From Dyadobacter flavalbus (GTDB taxonomy: Bacteria > Bacteroidota > Bacteroidia > Cytophagales > Spirosomataceae), in NCBI RefSeq assembly GCF_006149045.1, contig NZ_VBSN01000038.1:678119-742118 (forward strand): 64,000 bases of DNA. The letters are read 5' to 3'. This document shows, piece after piece, positions 36,766-45,798 of the stretch. Under the pieces are notes generated by a model that worked only from the letters and a program-made list of their open reading frames with translations, had not been told where the DNA came from and made no database searches. Numbering within the stretch: position 1 is the stretch's first letter; each line of letters starts with the position of its first letter. The translations under genes and the position numbers were made by a program.

Positions 36766-37929
36766 CTAATCTTCATGCAATGCCAGCGCCGGATGAATGA
36801 GCGAAGCCTGCCGGCTCGGCAGCCATGCACAAAGTGTGACAATTATATAAATTACCGTAATGGATGCAAGGATCGCCGTGATGTAAATTTCACTGTTCAG
36901 GTCAAAAACATGCATTAATGGGAACTGGACGGCAAAAATGAGCCCGATAATCAGACTGAACGTGGCCAGCACCCATATTTCACCGAGGAACTGTGTGGTT
37001 ACGTTTCCTTCCGTTGCTCCCATCGCCCGGCGCAGGCCGATTTCATTTTTACGCTTTGCAATGTTCAGGTTCAGTATCCCGAATAATCCAAGTGCTACGT
37101 TGGTGAGCAGAAAACCGCAGATCACAAGAAAAATCACCACCGGAATCACAGTCAGGTTCTGCCTGTTTTTCCGTGATTCCGAAAGGTAACTCACTTCAAT
37201 TCCCCATTGGTCGGTCATGGCGGCAATATCTTTTACGAGCCTGGCTTCAAAGTTGGCGTCGGTTCCGGGTTTTACTTTAATCAGGACATTCCGGTCCCAG
37301 TCTTCTTTTTTAAGCATCTTGAAAAGAGCAGGGTTATCAGTCATAAATTCGCCTTTTGCCTTGTATTTATCTACAACGCCCACGATTTTATATGAAAGCG
37401 TGTCATTTTCCTTGATCAGTTTGCCAAGCGGATTTTCGTTGGCAAACAGTTTGTCTTCCATTTTCTTGTTAATGACAATCGGAATGAACCTTGCGCTTAT
37501 ATCGCTTTCTTCATACCAGCGTCCTTTCCGCAGGGGCAAATCAAGCGTTTTGCTGAAATCTTCATCGGTCACGTAGAAATCATGTGAAACGGAGACTTTG
37601 TTATACGTACTGCTATTGCTCATCTGATTGGCAGAAAACGGCGTATTGGCGCTTGTCCGCGAGGCCGATATGACTTCCGGATAGGATCTGATCCGCTGCA
37701 TGATCCGCAGCGATTTCTCGGGCAGGTTTACCGTATCCTGATTGGTGGAAAGATCAAGTACCCATACGTCTTTGTATTCGAAGCCGATGGGTTCCAGGTA
37801 ATTGTTCAGGTTGAATGCGATCAGCGAAAGTACGCCGAACAAAACCATAAAGGATGCCCAGATTTCGATAATCAGAAGCGAATGAGCGCCTTTTTTATTC
37901 CAGATTAATTTAAATAAATGACGTAACAT
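36766..37929 (-). CDS. ABC transporter permease (MacB/FtsX type)
   Basis: This 387-residue permease has one N-terminal membrane helix, a large periplasmic MacB_PCD-like domain, and a C-terminal FtsX block of three helices (about 268-385) with the IAKRKNEIGLRRAMGATEGNVTTQFLGE coupling motif. It lies directly after the second permease with 45 bases between, and both should share the ATPase at 39262. Together they form a mechanotransmission-type exporter with HlyD and TolC. Confidence 0.93.
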   Translation of the reverse strand: MLRHLFKLIWNKKGAHSLLIIEIWASFMVLFGVLSLIAFNLNNYLEPIGFEYKDVWVLDLSTNQDTVNLPEKSLRIMQRIRSYPEVISASRTSANTPFSANQMSNSSTYNKVSVSHDFYVTDEDFSKTLDLPLRKGRWYEESDISARFIPIVINKKMEDKLFANENPLGKLIKENDTLSYKIVGVVDKYKAKGEFMTDNPALFKMLKKEDWDRNVLIKVKPGTDANFEARLVKDIAAMTDQWGIEVSYLSESRKNRQNLTVIPVVIFLVICGFLLTNVALGLFGILNLNIAKRKNEIGLRRAMGATEGNVTTQFLGEIWVLATFSLIIGLIFAVQFPLMHVFDLNSEIYITAILASITVIYIIVTLCAWLPSRQASLIHPALALHED

Positions 37930-37974
37930 GGCTGTAATGGTAAGGATGAAACAGGAATAAACGTGCAGTCAGAA

Positions 37975-39225
37975 CTATACTTTCAGCGCCTCGGCAATTC
38001 GCAGTCTGGACATGCGGAATGCGGGCAGCACGCCGGACAGCAGTCCGAAAAACAGACAAACCAGCATACTGACCAGAAATACGGAAACATTGATCGTAAG
38101 GTCGGCATAAGCGATCCAGCCGCTTGCATTGATGATCTGAATGATTGCAAAAGACAATCCGAGCGCAAAGAAACCGCCCAGAAATGTGATGAATACGTTT
38201 TCAATAATAAACTGCCAGAGCAAAGCTTTGGAAGGCGCACCAAATGCTTTTCTCACGCCTATTTCAGAGGCCCGTTCCAGAATCCGGCTGACGTTCACAT
38301 TGATAAGATTGATCGCAGGCAGACCCATAAACATCAGCAGCACAAAACCGGCTATCGAATAAAATATAAACCTGTTCTTCAGCGAATCGTCACGCAGCAG
38401 CGCATTCAGGAAATGATCCAGGTATTTGTCGGCCTGCACGATCAGAACCGGATACTTTTGTTCAAAATCAACAATCGGAAGCGGAATTTTACGGATACCG
38501 CTGTCAAACTCCTTTTGAATGGCGGGAAGATCCGACTCGTTCCGGGCGAGCACGATGCCGATATAATTGCCCCGCAATCCTGCACTCTGATAATTGCTTT
38601 TCGGGGCCGTATATGGAAAATAAACGTCGCTGTACGTATAAATGCGTGTCGCAGGACTGCCTTTCACCACGCCGATGACTTTGTAATGGATACTTTCGAT
38701 TTCCACATTCCTGCCGATCACCGGTTTGCCGTCATCTTCAAAATACTGCTTCCGGAGGGCATCCGTAATCACAATGACGTGATCGCCGTTGTCAATGTTC
38801 TGCTGATTATACGGCTTGCCTTCCAGAAATTCGAAATCCATGACATACCAGAAATCCGCATCGGTATATTTCGTATTCAGCTTGATCCGTTTGCCGTTTA
38901 CGTAAGCATTGGTATAACCGAACATGGACGAAATGGCAACGCGCTCGGGCGTTTTAAGCGACTTGGCATACTGTGTAAGAAAACGGAAGGAAGCCGGGCC
39001 CTGCGAGCGGGTTGTACGGGAAGAATCCGTATACGTCACGCTGGTGATATAAAGCGACCTGAAACGCTTGTTCTCGGGATAATGCGTCCCGAAAATATGA
39101 TCCAGAAAAGAAGTCAGCACCATGAGTACGGTCAAAGTGAGACTGATTCCGAAAAGCGTGATAAATGTATAGAAAGGATGCCGCAGCAATACTTTCCAGG
39201 CTATTTTTATGTAATTAAGAAGCAT
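37975..39225 (-). CDS. ABC transporter permease (MacB/FtsX type)
   Basis: This 416-residue permease has the same plan as its neighbour: N-terminal helix (YTFITLFGISLTLTVLMVLTSF), MacB_PCD-like periplasmic domain, and a C-terminal FtsX block with RILERASEIGVRKAFGAPSKALLWQFIIENV. It is clearly diverged from the 36766 permease, so the transporter is probably a heterodimer. The gene follows the ATPase gene by 36 bases. Confidence 0.93.
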   Translation of the reverse strand: MLLNYIKIAWKVLLRHPFYTFITLFGISLTLTVLMVLTSFLDHIFGTHYPENKRFRSLYITSVTYTDSSRTTRSQGPASFRFLTQYAKSLKTPERVAISSMFGYTNAYVNGKRIKLNTKYTDADFWYVMDFEFLEGKPYNQQNIDNGDHVIVITDALRKQYFEDDGKPVIGRNVEIESIHYKVIGVVKGSPATRIYTYSDVYFPYTAPKSNYQSAGLRGNYIGIVLARNESDLPAIQKEFDSGIRKIPLPIVDFEQKYPVLIVQADKYLDHFLNALLRDDSLKNRFIFYSIAGFVLLMFMGLPAINLINVNVSRILERASEIGVRKAFGAPSKALLWQFIIENVFITFLGGFFALGLSFAIIQIINASGWIAYADLTINVSVFLVSMLVCLFFGLLSGVLPAFRMSRLRIAEALKV

Positions 39226-39261
39226 TTTTTTAACTGGAACGGGTGTGGAAAAATGAGTTTG

Positions 39262-39924
39262 CTATAATACCTGGGTTCCGTCGAACAGGCGGATGAGCCG
39301 GTGCGTACGCCTGGCCATGGCATCGTCGTGCGTCACCATCACAATCGTGGCTCCGTCTTCATTGAGTTTCTGAAGAATGCTCAGAATTTCATTTCCCATG
39401 GCACTGTCGAGGTTTCCTGTGGGTTCATCGGCAAGGATAATCTCGGGTTTTCCAACAATGGCCCGCGCAATGGCCACGCGCTGCTTCTGACCGCCTGACA
39501 ACTGTTTCGGAAAATGCTTCATACGGTTGCTCAGCCCGACTTTTTCCAGCGCTTCCTGCGCCAGTTCCCGCCGCTGCCTGGCCGAACTGCTTCGGTACAA
39601 AAGCGGAATTTCCACGTTATCAATCACGGAAAGGTCGTTAATCAAGTGAAAGCTCTGGAAAATAAAGCCCAGCTTCTTGTTTCTCAGCTGCGCCAGATTT
39701 TTGTCGTGGTATTTGTCCACTTTGCTTCCGTCTATTTCAATATGCCCTCTGGAAGGTTCGTCGAGCAGGCCCATAATGTTCAGCAAAGTACTTTTTCCGC
39801 ATCCTGAAGGCCCCATAATGGAAACGAATTCTCCTTTTTTGACATTCAGGTTGATGTTGTTGAGCGCCAGCGTTTCGATGGCGCTTGTCCGGTAAACTTT
39901 CTCTACGTTCTGTAATCTGATCAT
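39262..39924 (-). CDS. ABC transporter ATP-binding protein (MacB/LolD type)
   Basis: This 220-residue ATPase energises the two adjacent permeases. Walker A is GPSGCGKST, the signature is LSGGQKQRVAIARAI, and Walker B is IILADEPTGNLDS followed by the H-loop in VMVTHD. The DEPTGNLD form is typical of the LolD/MacB/FtsE subfamily. In MacB this domain is fused to the permease; here it is a separate polypeptide. Confidence 0.97.
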   Translation of the reverse strand: MIRLQNVEKVYRTSAIETLALNNINLNVKKGEFVSIMGPSGCGKSTLLNIMGLLDEPSRGHIEIDGSKVDKYHDKNLAQLRNKKLGFIFQSFHLINDLSVIDNVEIPLLYRSSSARQRRELAQEALEKVGLSNRMKHFPKQLSGGQKQRVAIARAIVGKPEIILADEPTGNLDSAMGNEILSILQKLNEDGATIVMVTHDDAMARRTHRLIRLFDGTQVL

Positions 39925-39964
39925 GGCTTTGTTTAAAGGTTAAAATGGCTTAAACATGTTTGGA

Positions 39965-41419
39965 TTAATAATTGATTTTTCTGTTTTGCTCAAAATCATA
40001 CAATGTAAGTAGCCGCAGGCTGTAATAAGACTGCCAGTAATCGCGCAGGGCCAGAATAAAATCCCTTCTGGCAATGTCTTTTTCCTGTGTGGCAATGCCG
40101 AGGTCTGTTACGCTTAAATCACTGAGGATAAACCGCTCTTTGGCAATCTGGTACCGGTCCGCTGCAATGTTGTCGGCCAGCTTTGTCAGTTTCACCTGTT
40201 TCTGAAGCATTTGCAAAAGCGTAACCTGTGTAAATATTTCCTGTTCAAACGTGAGCCTGTCCTGTTCCACAGTCTGCCGTGCAAATTCCTGATTGGCCTT
40301 TGCTACTTCGGAACGCGCCTTGTTTCTTCCCCACGTCATGATGGGTAGCGTAAATTTCAGCTCCACAAACTCCCGGTCCTGCGGACTTACATATACATCC
40401 GCTGGCCTGATTCCCTGATCCGACAAGCCGAAAGTGGCATTCAGTTCGGCATTCAGGCCGTTTTCTTTTCTGGCAAGCTGTACTTCCTGCTCCGCTTCCA
40501 GCAGCCTGCGCCGGAAGCCGATGGCATCTGAGCGGTTGGCAAAAGCTTCATCCAGTGCAATGCGTGTATCGATTTCGAACTCATTGGATTCCATCGGAAT
40601 TTCCAGTTCCAGTTCCCGTTCGTCTCTTGAACTCAGAAACATTTTCAATTTCAATGTCGCAACCGCTGCGGCCTGATTGGCTGACGCAAGATCTTTCTGG
40701 GCAGTAAGCAATCCCATCTGCAGTTGCAGCAGGTCATTTTGTGATATTTTGCCGAGTTCCAGTTTATGCTGCGCAATTTTATACAAAGTATCGTTGTTGC
40801 TACGGTTTTTTTCAGCAATCTGTAAATTGACCTGCGCCACAAGCAGTTCAAAATAATAGCCCGTCGCATCCAGCGCCACTTTCTCAAGCGATGCGATAAA
40901 CTGCTGGTTTCCTTCCTGAAATATGAGCGGCTGTATTTTCCTTTCCCATTTCATCGGGTTAAAGCGAAACAGCGGCTGCCGGAACCCGATCTCGACCGGA
41001 ATGCCGTTATAACGCGTGTTGTTTCGGGCAAAATCGTCAAAACGCTGCAATTGCTGCTGCACATAAATCGTCCCGCCCGTTGCCGCCAGGCTCTGGCTCA
41101 ATGAAAGGTTAAGCAGGGAATTATTATTGGAAACCTGCTGGAAAGAAACCGTTCCGTCCGGCTGAACCACCTCGATATAAGATCTTGTAAAACCGGGAAG
41201 CGTGCCCAGCAAACTTAATTGCGGCTTGTAGTCCGCCTGAAAAGACCGGTACTTCCAGTAATTTGTCTTTTTCAGGGTCAGCGCCTGCTTGGAAGCAATC
41301 GATTGTTCCCGGGCAGCTTCCACGGTTTCGGCCAGCGTAAGGCGGCGCGGCTGTGCATGGACATGCATCGGGAAGCATACAAAAAGCAGTAGTGCGGAAA
41401 TGTGTTTCATCGTCATCAT
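39965..41419 (-). CDS. TolC family outer membrane efflux protein
   Basis: This 484-residue protein begins with a signal peptide (MKHISALLLFVCFPMHVHAQ from the fourth residue). It has the two-fold helical hairpin pattern of TolC proteins, with long amphipathic helices such as LELGKISQNDLLQLQMGLLTAQKDLASANQ and RQTVEQDRLTFEQEIFTQVTLLQMLQKQV. Its start codon overlaps the stop of the HlyD gene by one base. It should form the outer-membrane channel of the exporter. Confidence 0.93.
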   Translation of the reverse strand: MMTMKHISALLLFVCFPMHVHAQPRRLTLAETVEAAREQSIASKQALTLKKTNYWKYRSFQADYKPQLSLLGTLPGFTRSYIEVVQPDGTVSFQQVSNNNSLLNLSLSQSLAATGGTIYVQQQLQRFDDFARNNTRYNGIPVEIGFRQPLFRFNPMKWERKIQPLIFQEGNQQFIASLEKVALDATGYYFELLVAQVNLQIAEKNRSNNDTLYKIAQHKLELGKISQNDLLQLQMGLLTAQKDLASANQAAAVATLKLKMFLSSRDERELELEIPMESNEFEIDTRIALDEAFANRSDAIGFRRRLLEAEQEVQLARKENGLNAELNATFGLSDQGIRPADVYVSPQDREFVELKFTLPIMTWGRNKARSEVAKANQEFARQTVEQDRLTFEQEIFTQVTLLQMLQKQVKLTKLADNIAADRYQIAKERFILSDLSVTDLGIATQEKDIARRDFILALRDYWQSYYSLRLLTLYDFEQNRKINY

Positions 41420-42663
41420 TATTGAATAGCAATTTCCTCAAGATGCTCGTAATCATTCATATCCGTCAAAATCACCTTTTCGCCGGACTGCAGTCCGCTT
41501 TTTATTTCAATGAAATCAAAGTTGGAAAGTCCGGTTTCTACTTCCCGGCGGTAAGCCGTATTGTCCCGGATCACGTAGATAAACTGCTTTTTCTTTCCGG
41601 TAAATGCCGGTCCGTTTGCCACACGAAGCGTACCGCTGCTCTGGCTTGTCACCACATAAACCTCCACTTTCATATTCGGACGGAGCGATTCACTTTTTGC
41701 ATTGTCGAGCTGCACGGCAAACTGGACAATTCCGTTTTTAACAGCCGGTTTTACCTGCGTAATCATGCCGCGCAGCGCAACTTCATTCATTTTAACAATG
41801 ACCGGCAAACCTGATTTTACCTGATCCGCATATACGTCGGAACAGCTGCCTTCAATCCTGAAACTGCCCAGATCGGCCACTTTGGCGAGCATTTCACCTT
41901 CATTGACAGAAGAACCGATGTTTTCATTTACCCAAGTAAGCACGCCTTTGCGGTCGGCAACGATGTCGGCCATGGTCAGTTTATGCCGCAGTTCTTTCAG
42001 GTTTTTGCTTTCGATCTGTGCGCCGAGTTCCGTTTCCCGCAAGCTCGCGCCCATGGATTCACGATTATAGGCAAGATCATTTTCAAGCTGCTTCTTTTCC
42101 AGTTCCGCGATTTTGAGCGCATTTTCAGCTCTTGTAATGTTTTCCAGCGTTCCCCCTCCTACTTTCTGCAGCCGTTTGGCATCTTCAAAATCCGCCTGTA
42201 ATTTGCTGATGTTAAGCAACTTGATTTTGTCACTGATTTCGGCGTCATAAAGTTCCTTGTTCAGCCGCATTCTGAGCTGATCAATGCCGTTCTTTTTCAG
42301 TTCCAGCTGATCCTGATAACGTTCAAACTCGATTTGGGTCAGTGATTTGTCGAGCTCCACAATGGCCTGTCCGGGCAACACTTTCGTTCCGGGTGTCAGC
42401 AGAATCCGTTTGATGCTCGCCTTGATCGGACTTGTAAAAATCTGCTCATAGGCGGGAATTACTTCGCCCGAAGCTGTCAGCGTGTTTTCAACACTTCCCT
42501 TTTCTACAATTCCTGTTCTGATACGGCTGGATTCCAGCGTACTTCCGAGTGATTTACGAAAAAAGTATGTAACAATACTCAAAAAGATGACTGCCCCGAT
42601 TATGACAAGCCATCGCCGGTTTCTTGTACTTGCAACATACTCCGGTGCTACTTCCCGATCCAT
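41419..42663 (-). CDS. HlyD family periplasmic adaptor subunit
   Basis: This 414-residue membrane fusion protein has one N-terminal membrane helix (about 20-38), a biotinyl-lipoyl-like half domain (IFTSPIKASIKRILLTPGTKVLPGQAIVELDKS), a long coiled-coil hairpin (about 110-215) and a beta-barrel with the second lipoyl half (ADRKGVLTWVNENIGSSVNEGEMLAKVADL). It joins the inner-membrane ABC parts to TolC. It is the first gene of the seven-gene cluster, so the operon promoter should lie in 42664-42780. Confidence 0.94.
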   Translation of the reverse strand: MDREVAPEYVASTRNRRWLVIIGAVIFLSIVTYFFRKSLGSTLESSRIRTGIVEKGSVENTLTASGEVIPAYEQIFTSPIKASIKRILLTPGTKVLPGQAIVELDKSLTQIEFERYQDQLELKKNGIDQLRMRLNKELYDAEISDKIKLLNISKLQADFEDAKRLQKVGGGTLENITRAENALKIAELEKKQLENDLAYNRESMGASLRETELGAQIESKNLKELRHKLTMADIVADRKGVLTWVNENIGSSVNEGEMLAKVADLGSFRIEGSCSDVYADQVKSGLPVIVKMNEVALRGMITQVKPAVKNGIVQFAVQLDNAKSESLRPNMKVEVYVVTSQSSGTLRVANGPAFTGKKKQFIYVIRDNTAYRREVETGLSNFDFIEIKSGLQSGEKVILTDMNDYEHLEEIAIQ

Positions 42664-42720
42664 TTTCAGATTTGTTTACGTATTGGATAATAAGTTTCAT
42701 GGCTAATATGTATTCTATTA

Positions 42721-42736
42721 TTACAATTCCATGCCA
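42721..42736 (-). promoter_or_regulatory. weak sigma-54-like site before the exporter operon
   Basis: On the minus strand, 58 bases before the HlyD start, TGGCAT is followed by GGAA and TTGTA. The GG and TG dinucleotides are one base closer than the strict sigma-54 spacing and the -12 GC is GT. It is noted because the operon encodes a sigma-54-dependent activator; the site itself is not convincing. Confidence 0.25.
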
Positions 42737-42781
42737 TTACATAACAAACTGAAATACAATTGTTTAGCATAAAAATAAAAA

Positions 42782-42813
42782 CAAAAAACCGTGCGTTAAC
42801 GCACGGTTTGTGT
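42782..42813 (-). terminator. intrinsic terminator, perfect 24-base palindrome
   Basis: AAACCGTGCGTT at 42786-42797 is followed directly by its reverse complement (42798-42809). On the minus strand the hairpin leads into a T-rich tract, so it ends transcription of the gene at 42852. Confidence 0.85.
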
Positions 42814-42851
42814 GATTGGGAACATGTAAATTCCGGAGTTCTGTAAGATGA

Positions 42852-44159
42852 TCAGGTTTTCAATTTTTTCTTTTTGGCGGCAGGAAAAAGCACATTGTTC
42901 AGAATCAGGCGATATCCGGCAGAGTTCGGATGAAGGTTCAGATCGGTCGGTTCCTCTCCTACGCGGTGCTGATAATCTTCCGGATCATGGCCGCCGTAAA
43001 ATGTAAAGAAACCTTTTCCGTGCGGACTGTGAATGTAGCGCGCTTCCTTTGCCGATTTGTTTTCCGCCAGAATAATCACTTCCGGTTTGATCAGCCTGTT
43101 TTTGAACGCCGTAGTCTGTCCGAGAAAACCTTTGATCAGCGTCTGGTGATTTTGTGTCAGCATGCTTGGAACCGGGTCCCATTTGGCCGAAAACTGAAAA
43201 AGCGAAAAGAAGTCGTTGGCTTCCTGCAGGCCGCGCTCATCCGGCTGGTTATCTATGTCTGAAAACTCGATTTCGTACGGATATGGAATGGTTTTGAAGT
43301 CTTTAAATGCAAACGTATTGCCGTAATTAAGCTTTCCGTTTGCCGTCGGATCGGCGGGCGTGCCGTCGTACATGGACTCCACAATGTCGATTCCGTCTGC
43401 TGCAAGCGTAATGTCGAACGTATCGGTTGCGTTGCACATGGCAAACATGTAACCGCCGCCGGTAACAAACTCGGCAATCTTTTTGGCAACGGCCAGCTTC
43501 ATCTGCGGCACATTGGCAAAGGAGAATTTGTTGGCAGTTTCTTCCGCTTCCCGCTTCTGCTCGCGGTACCACGGATAATCCTTGTACTGGAAAAATTTAC
43601 CAAACTGGCCCGTAAAATCTTCATGATGCAAATGCAGCCAGTCGTATTCAGGAAGCTTGGTATTCAGCACTTCATCATCATAAATGACGTCGTAAGGAAT
43701 TTCGGCATACGTAAGCACAAGCGTTACGGCGTCGTCCCAGGGAAGTTTGGATTTCGGCGAGTAAACAGCGATTTTGGGTGCTTTCTGCAACTTTACCGCA
43801 TCCATATTCACATCCGGCGCACTGATCTGACTTAAAATCTGCCCCGCCTGGCCTTCGGAAATAACTTCAAAACTGATGCCTCTGACCGTCATTTCGGAAG
43901 CGAACTGCTGATTATAGGCAACCATAAAACTGCCGCCGCGGTAATTCAGCAGCCAGTCCATTTCCATTTCAAAATTTTTAAGAATCCAGTAAGAAATCCC
44001 GTACGCTTTCAGATGGTTTTTCTGGCTTTCATCCATGGGTATCAGCAGCCTGTTTGCGTTACCTTTCAGCGATAGGGTTAAAAAAATGATAAACGGGACA
44101 ATCAGCCGTATCACTGGTTTGATTCTTTCACCTTTCATATGCAGCTTTACAAAATACAT
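42852..44159 (-). CDS. secreted protein of the so-called asparagine synthetase B group, function unclear
   Basis: This protein of about 435 residues has a signal-like hydrophobic stretch (VIRLIVPFIIFLTLSLKG). The start may instead be the ATG at 44138, which gives a cleaner signal peptide. I recall relatives in Cytophagales carrying the name asparagine synthetase B, but none of the known asparagine synthetase motifs is present. The section FVTGGGYMFAMCNATDTFD (Cys242) resembles the nucleophile elbow of glutamine-amidotransferase-like or ThuA-like folds. WLHLHHEDFTGQFGKF and GKGFFTFYGGHDPEDYQHRVG are other striking segments. It is followed by a strong terminator and is transcribed alone. Confidence 0.7.
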   Translation of the reverse strand: MYFVKLHMKGERIKPVIRLIVPFIIFLTLSLKGNANRLLIPMDESQKNHLKAYGISYWILKNFEMEMDWLLNYRGGSFMVAYNQQFASEMTVRGISFEVISEGQAGQILSQISAPDVNMDAVKLQKAPKIAVYSPKSKLPWDDAVTLVLTYAEIPYDVIYDDEVLNTKLPEYDWLHLHHEDFTGQFGKFFQYKDYPWYREQKREAEETANKFSFANVPQMKLAVAKKIAEFVTGGGYMFAMCNATDTFDITLAADGIDIVESMYDGTPADPTANGKLNYGNTFAFKDFKTIPYPYEIEFSDIDNQPDERGLQEANDFFSLFQFSAKWDPVPSMLTQNHQTLIKGFLGQTTAFKNRLIKPEVIILAENKSAKEARYIHSPHGKGFFTFYGGHDPEDYQHRVGEEPTDLNLHPNSAGYRLILNNVLFPAAKKKKLKT

Positions 44160-44290
44160 TTGCTATTTAATAAATATATAAAGAATTCCTGATCAATCGA
44201 GAAATTGTTCGGGCAGATTTCCATTTCCGAAATAAGCCGGCCTGAACTTAACGTATGAATGGCCATTTATAATGCACAATATTTTACCTT

Positions 44291-45532
44291 ATGAATATCA
44301 GAGAAAATGTTGATGAAGGCCTGCGTTCGATCCGCTCGAACCTGCTGAGAACCGTGCTTACCGCCTTGATTATTGCCATCGGCATTACTTCGCTCGTCGG
44401 AATCCTGACGGCCATTGACGGTATACAAAGTTCGGTAAACAGCAGTTTTGCAGATCTTGGTGCCAACACCTTTACAGTCAGGAACAAAGATGACGATTTT
44501 CGCCGCGGCGGCAGGCGCAACAAGCAGTATCCGCCGGTCAGTTACCGGCAGGCGCTTCTTTTTGCGCAAAAGTTCAAAGATGCCTACAACGCAACCGCCT
44601 CGCTTTCGGCAGACATCGGCGGCGCCGTACAGGTTAATTACCGGTCAAAAAAAACCAACCCGAACAGCTCGGTTGTTGGCTCCGACGATCAATATCTGGC
44701 GATCAATGGCTATAAAATGGATCTGGGCCGTAACATTGACAGAAATGATATGGAAAATGCGCTTAACGTAGCTGTTCTCGGCCAGGAAATTGCGCGTAAT
44801 CTTTTTCAGCAGATTGATCCTGTAAACAAGGAAATTACCTTTATGGGAAGCCGGTACAAAGTGATTGGTGTTCTGCAGAAAAAAGGTTCGCTCGGCGGGG
44901 ATAACGACGCAGACCGGATCATTCTGGTGCCGCTTTCAAACGGCCGCGGACTGGCTGCAAACCGGGAACTTACTTACAATATCACAGCCTCCGCGCCCGA
45001 CATTGCGGATGGAGACTTCATTGTAGAAGAAGCACGCGGCATTATGCGAAGGATCAGAAACGATGCGCTGGGCTCGGAAGATTCCTTTACAATCAACCGG
45101 GCAGACGAAATTGCAAAGGAGTTTGACGAAGTATCGGGATATCTGAGAATCGGCGGATTCGGGATCGGTATCATTACCCTGCTGGGTGCATCCATTGCGC
45201 TGATGAACATCATGCTGGTTTCCGTAACCGAGCGGACGCGGGAAATCGGAATCCGTAAATCACTCGGCGCGACGCCTAAAGTCATCCGTTTTCAGTTTCT
45301 GATTGAGGCCATTGTAGTCTGCATCATCGGCGGAATCGGCGGTCTTTTCATGGGAATTTTAATCGGTAATGTCATTTCCACGTCCATCAGTTCCGAAAGT
45401 TCATTTGTGATACCCTGGTTATGGATGGCCATGGGAATTATCGTCTGCGTAGTTGTCGGCGTACTTTCCGGCATTTATCCGGCCATCAAGGCATCCCGGC
45501 TTGATCCGATTGAAGCGCTGCGTTATGAATAA
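44291..45532 (+). CDS. ABC transporter permease (MacB type), without adjacent ATPase
   Basis: This 413-residue permease begins MNIRENVDEGLRSIRSNLLRTVLTALIIAIGITSLVGILTAI, the usual MacB first helix. A MacB_PCD periplasmic domain follows, then an FtsX block with MLVSVTERTREIGIRKSLGATPKVIRFQFLIEA and three helices. It ends with the common LDPIEALRYE tail. No ATPase gene is next to it; it must use one encoded elsewhere. Similarity to the permeases at 36766 and 37975 is only of the family kind. Confidence 0.93.
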   Translation: MNIRENVDEGLRSIRSNLLRTVLTALIIAIGITSLVGILTAIDGIQSSVNSSFADLGANTFTVRNKDDDFRRGGRRNKQYPPVSYRQALLFAQKFKDAYNATASLSADIGGAVQVNYRSKKTNPNSSVVGSDDQYLAINGYKMDLGRNIDRNDMENALNVAVLGQEIARNLFQQIDPVNKEITFMGSRYKVIGVLQKKGSLGGDNDADRIILVPLSNGRGLAANRELTYNITASAPDIADGDFIVEEARGIMRRIRNDALGSEDSFTINRADEIAKEFDEVSGYLRIGGFGIGIITLLGASIALMNIMLVSVTERTREIGIRKSLGATPKVIRFQFLIEAIVVCIIGGIGGLFMGILIGNVISTSISSESSFVIPWLWMAMGIIVCVVVGVLSGIYPAIKASRLDPIEALRYE

Positions 45533-45592
45533 CAAAGTTGGGCAAAACGAGATCGGCAGTTTAATTTTCTTCCAATTATTTTGAGCCATAGC

Positions 45593-45622
45593 TTGCTTAA
45601 TTTATTTTTCTCCCTACTTTTG
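45593..45622 (+). promoter_or_regulatory. tRNA-Leu promoter
   Basis: TTG (45593-45595), 19 bases, then an exact TACTTTTG (45615-45622) matches the Bacteroidota promoter form. The tRNA begins 23 bases after the -7 element. Confidence 0.8.
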
Positions 45623-45645
45623 CACTCCCAACAAGAGAGATCAAT

Positions 45646-45729
45646 GCCCGGATGGCGGAATTGGTAGACGCGTTGGTCTCAAACACCAATGAGGTTACAC
45701 TCGTGCCGGTTCGACTCCGGCTCCGGGTA
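45646..45729 (+). tRNA. tRNA-Leu (anticodon CAA)
   Basis: This 84-base class II tRNA has a GCCCGGA/TCCGGGT acceptor stem (first pair G-U), a D-arm with GGTAGACGC, an anticodon loop CTCAAAC with anticodon CAA, a long variable arm typical of leucine tRNA, and a TTCGACT T-loop. The discriminator base is A73 and CCA is not encoded. It reads UUG codons. Confidence 0.97.
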
Positions 45730-45733
45730 CACA

Positions 45734-45767
45734 AACACCTGACAATCGCTTGATTGTCAGGTGTTTT
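45734..45767 (+). terminator. intrinsic terminator of tRNA-Leu
   Basis: AACACCTGACAATC (45734-45747) pairs with GATTGTCAGGTGTT (45752-45765) around GCTT, followed by T residues. It starts five bases after the tRNA. Confidence 0.92.
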
Positions 45768-45774
45768 GATTTAT

Positions 45775-45798
45775 AAGGGTGGCTAAAAGGGTGGTCAA
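45775..45798. repeat. two tandem 12-base repeats beside tRNA-Leu
   Basis: AAGGGTGGCTAA and AAGGGTGGTCAA are adjacent, differing in two bases, directly downstream of the tRNA terminator. The position at the start of an accessory region suggests integrase-related repeats, but no integrase gene is present here, so the role is open. Confidence 0.45.

Noticed and set aside
37963..39267. 434-residue plus-strand frame opposite the permease gene
   Set aside because: Long only because the GC pattern of the permease gene avoids stops; no signal, no membrane helices and no motif, while the minus-strand permease is clear.
45646..45760. Integrase gene next to tRNA-Leu
   Set aside because: No tyrosine or serine recombinase motif is found on either strand between the tRNA and the nuclease gene.
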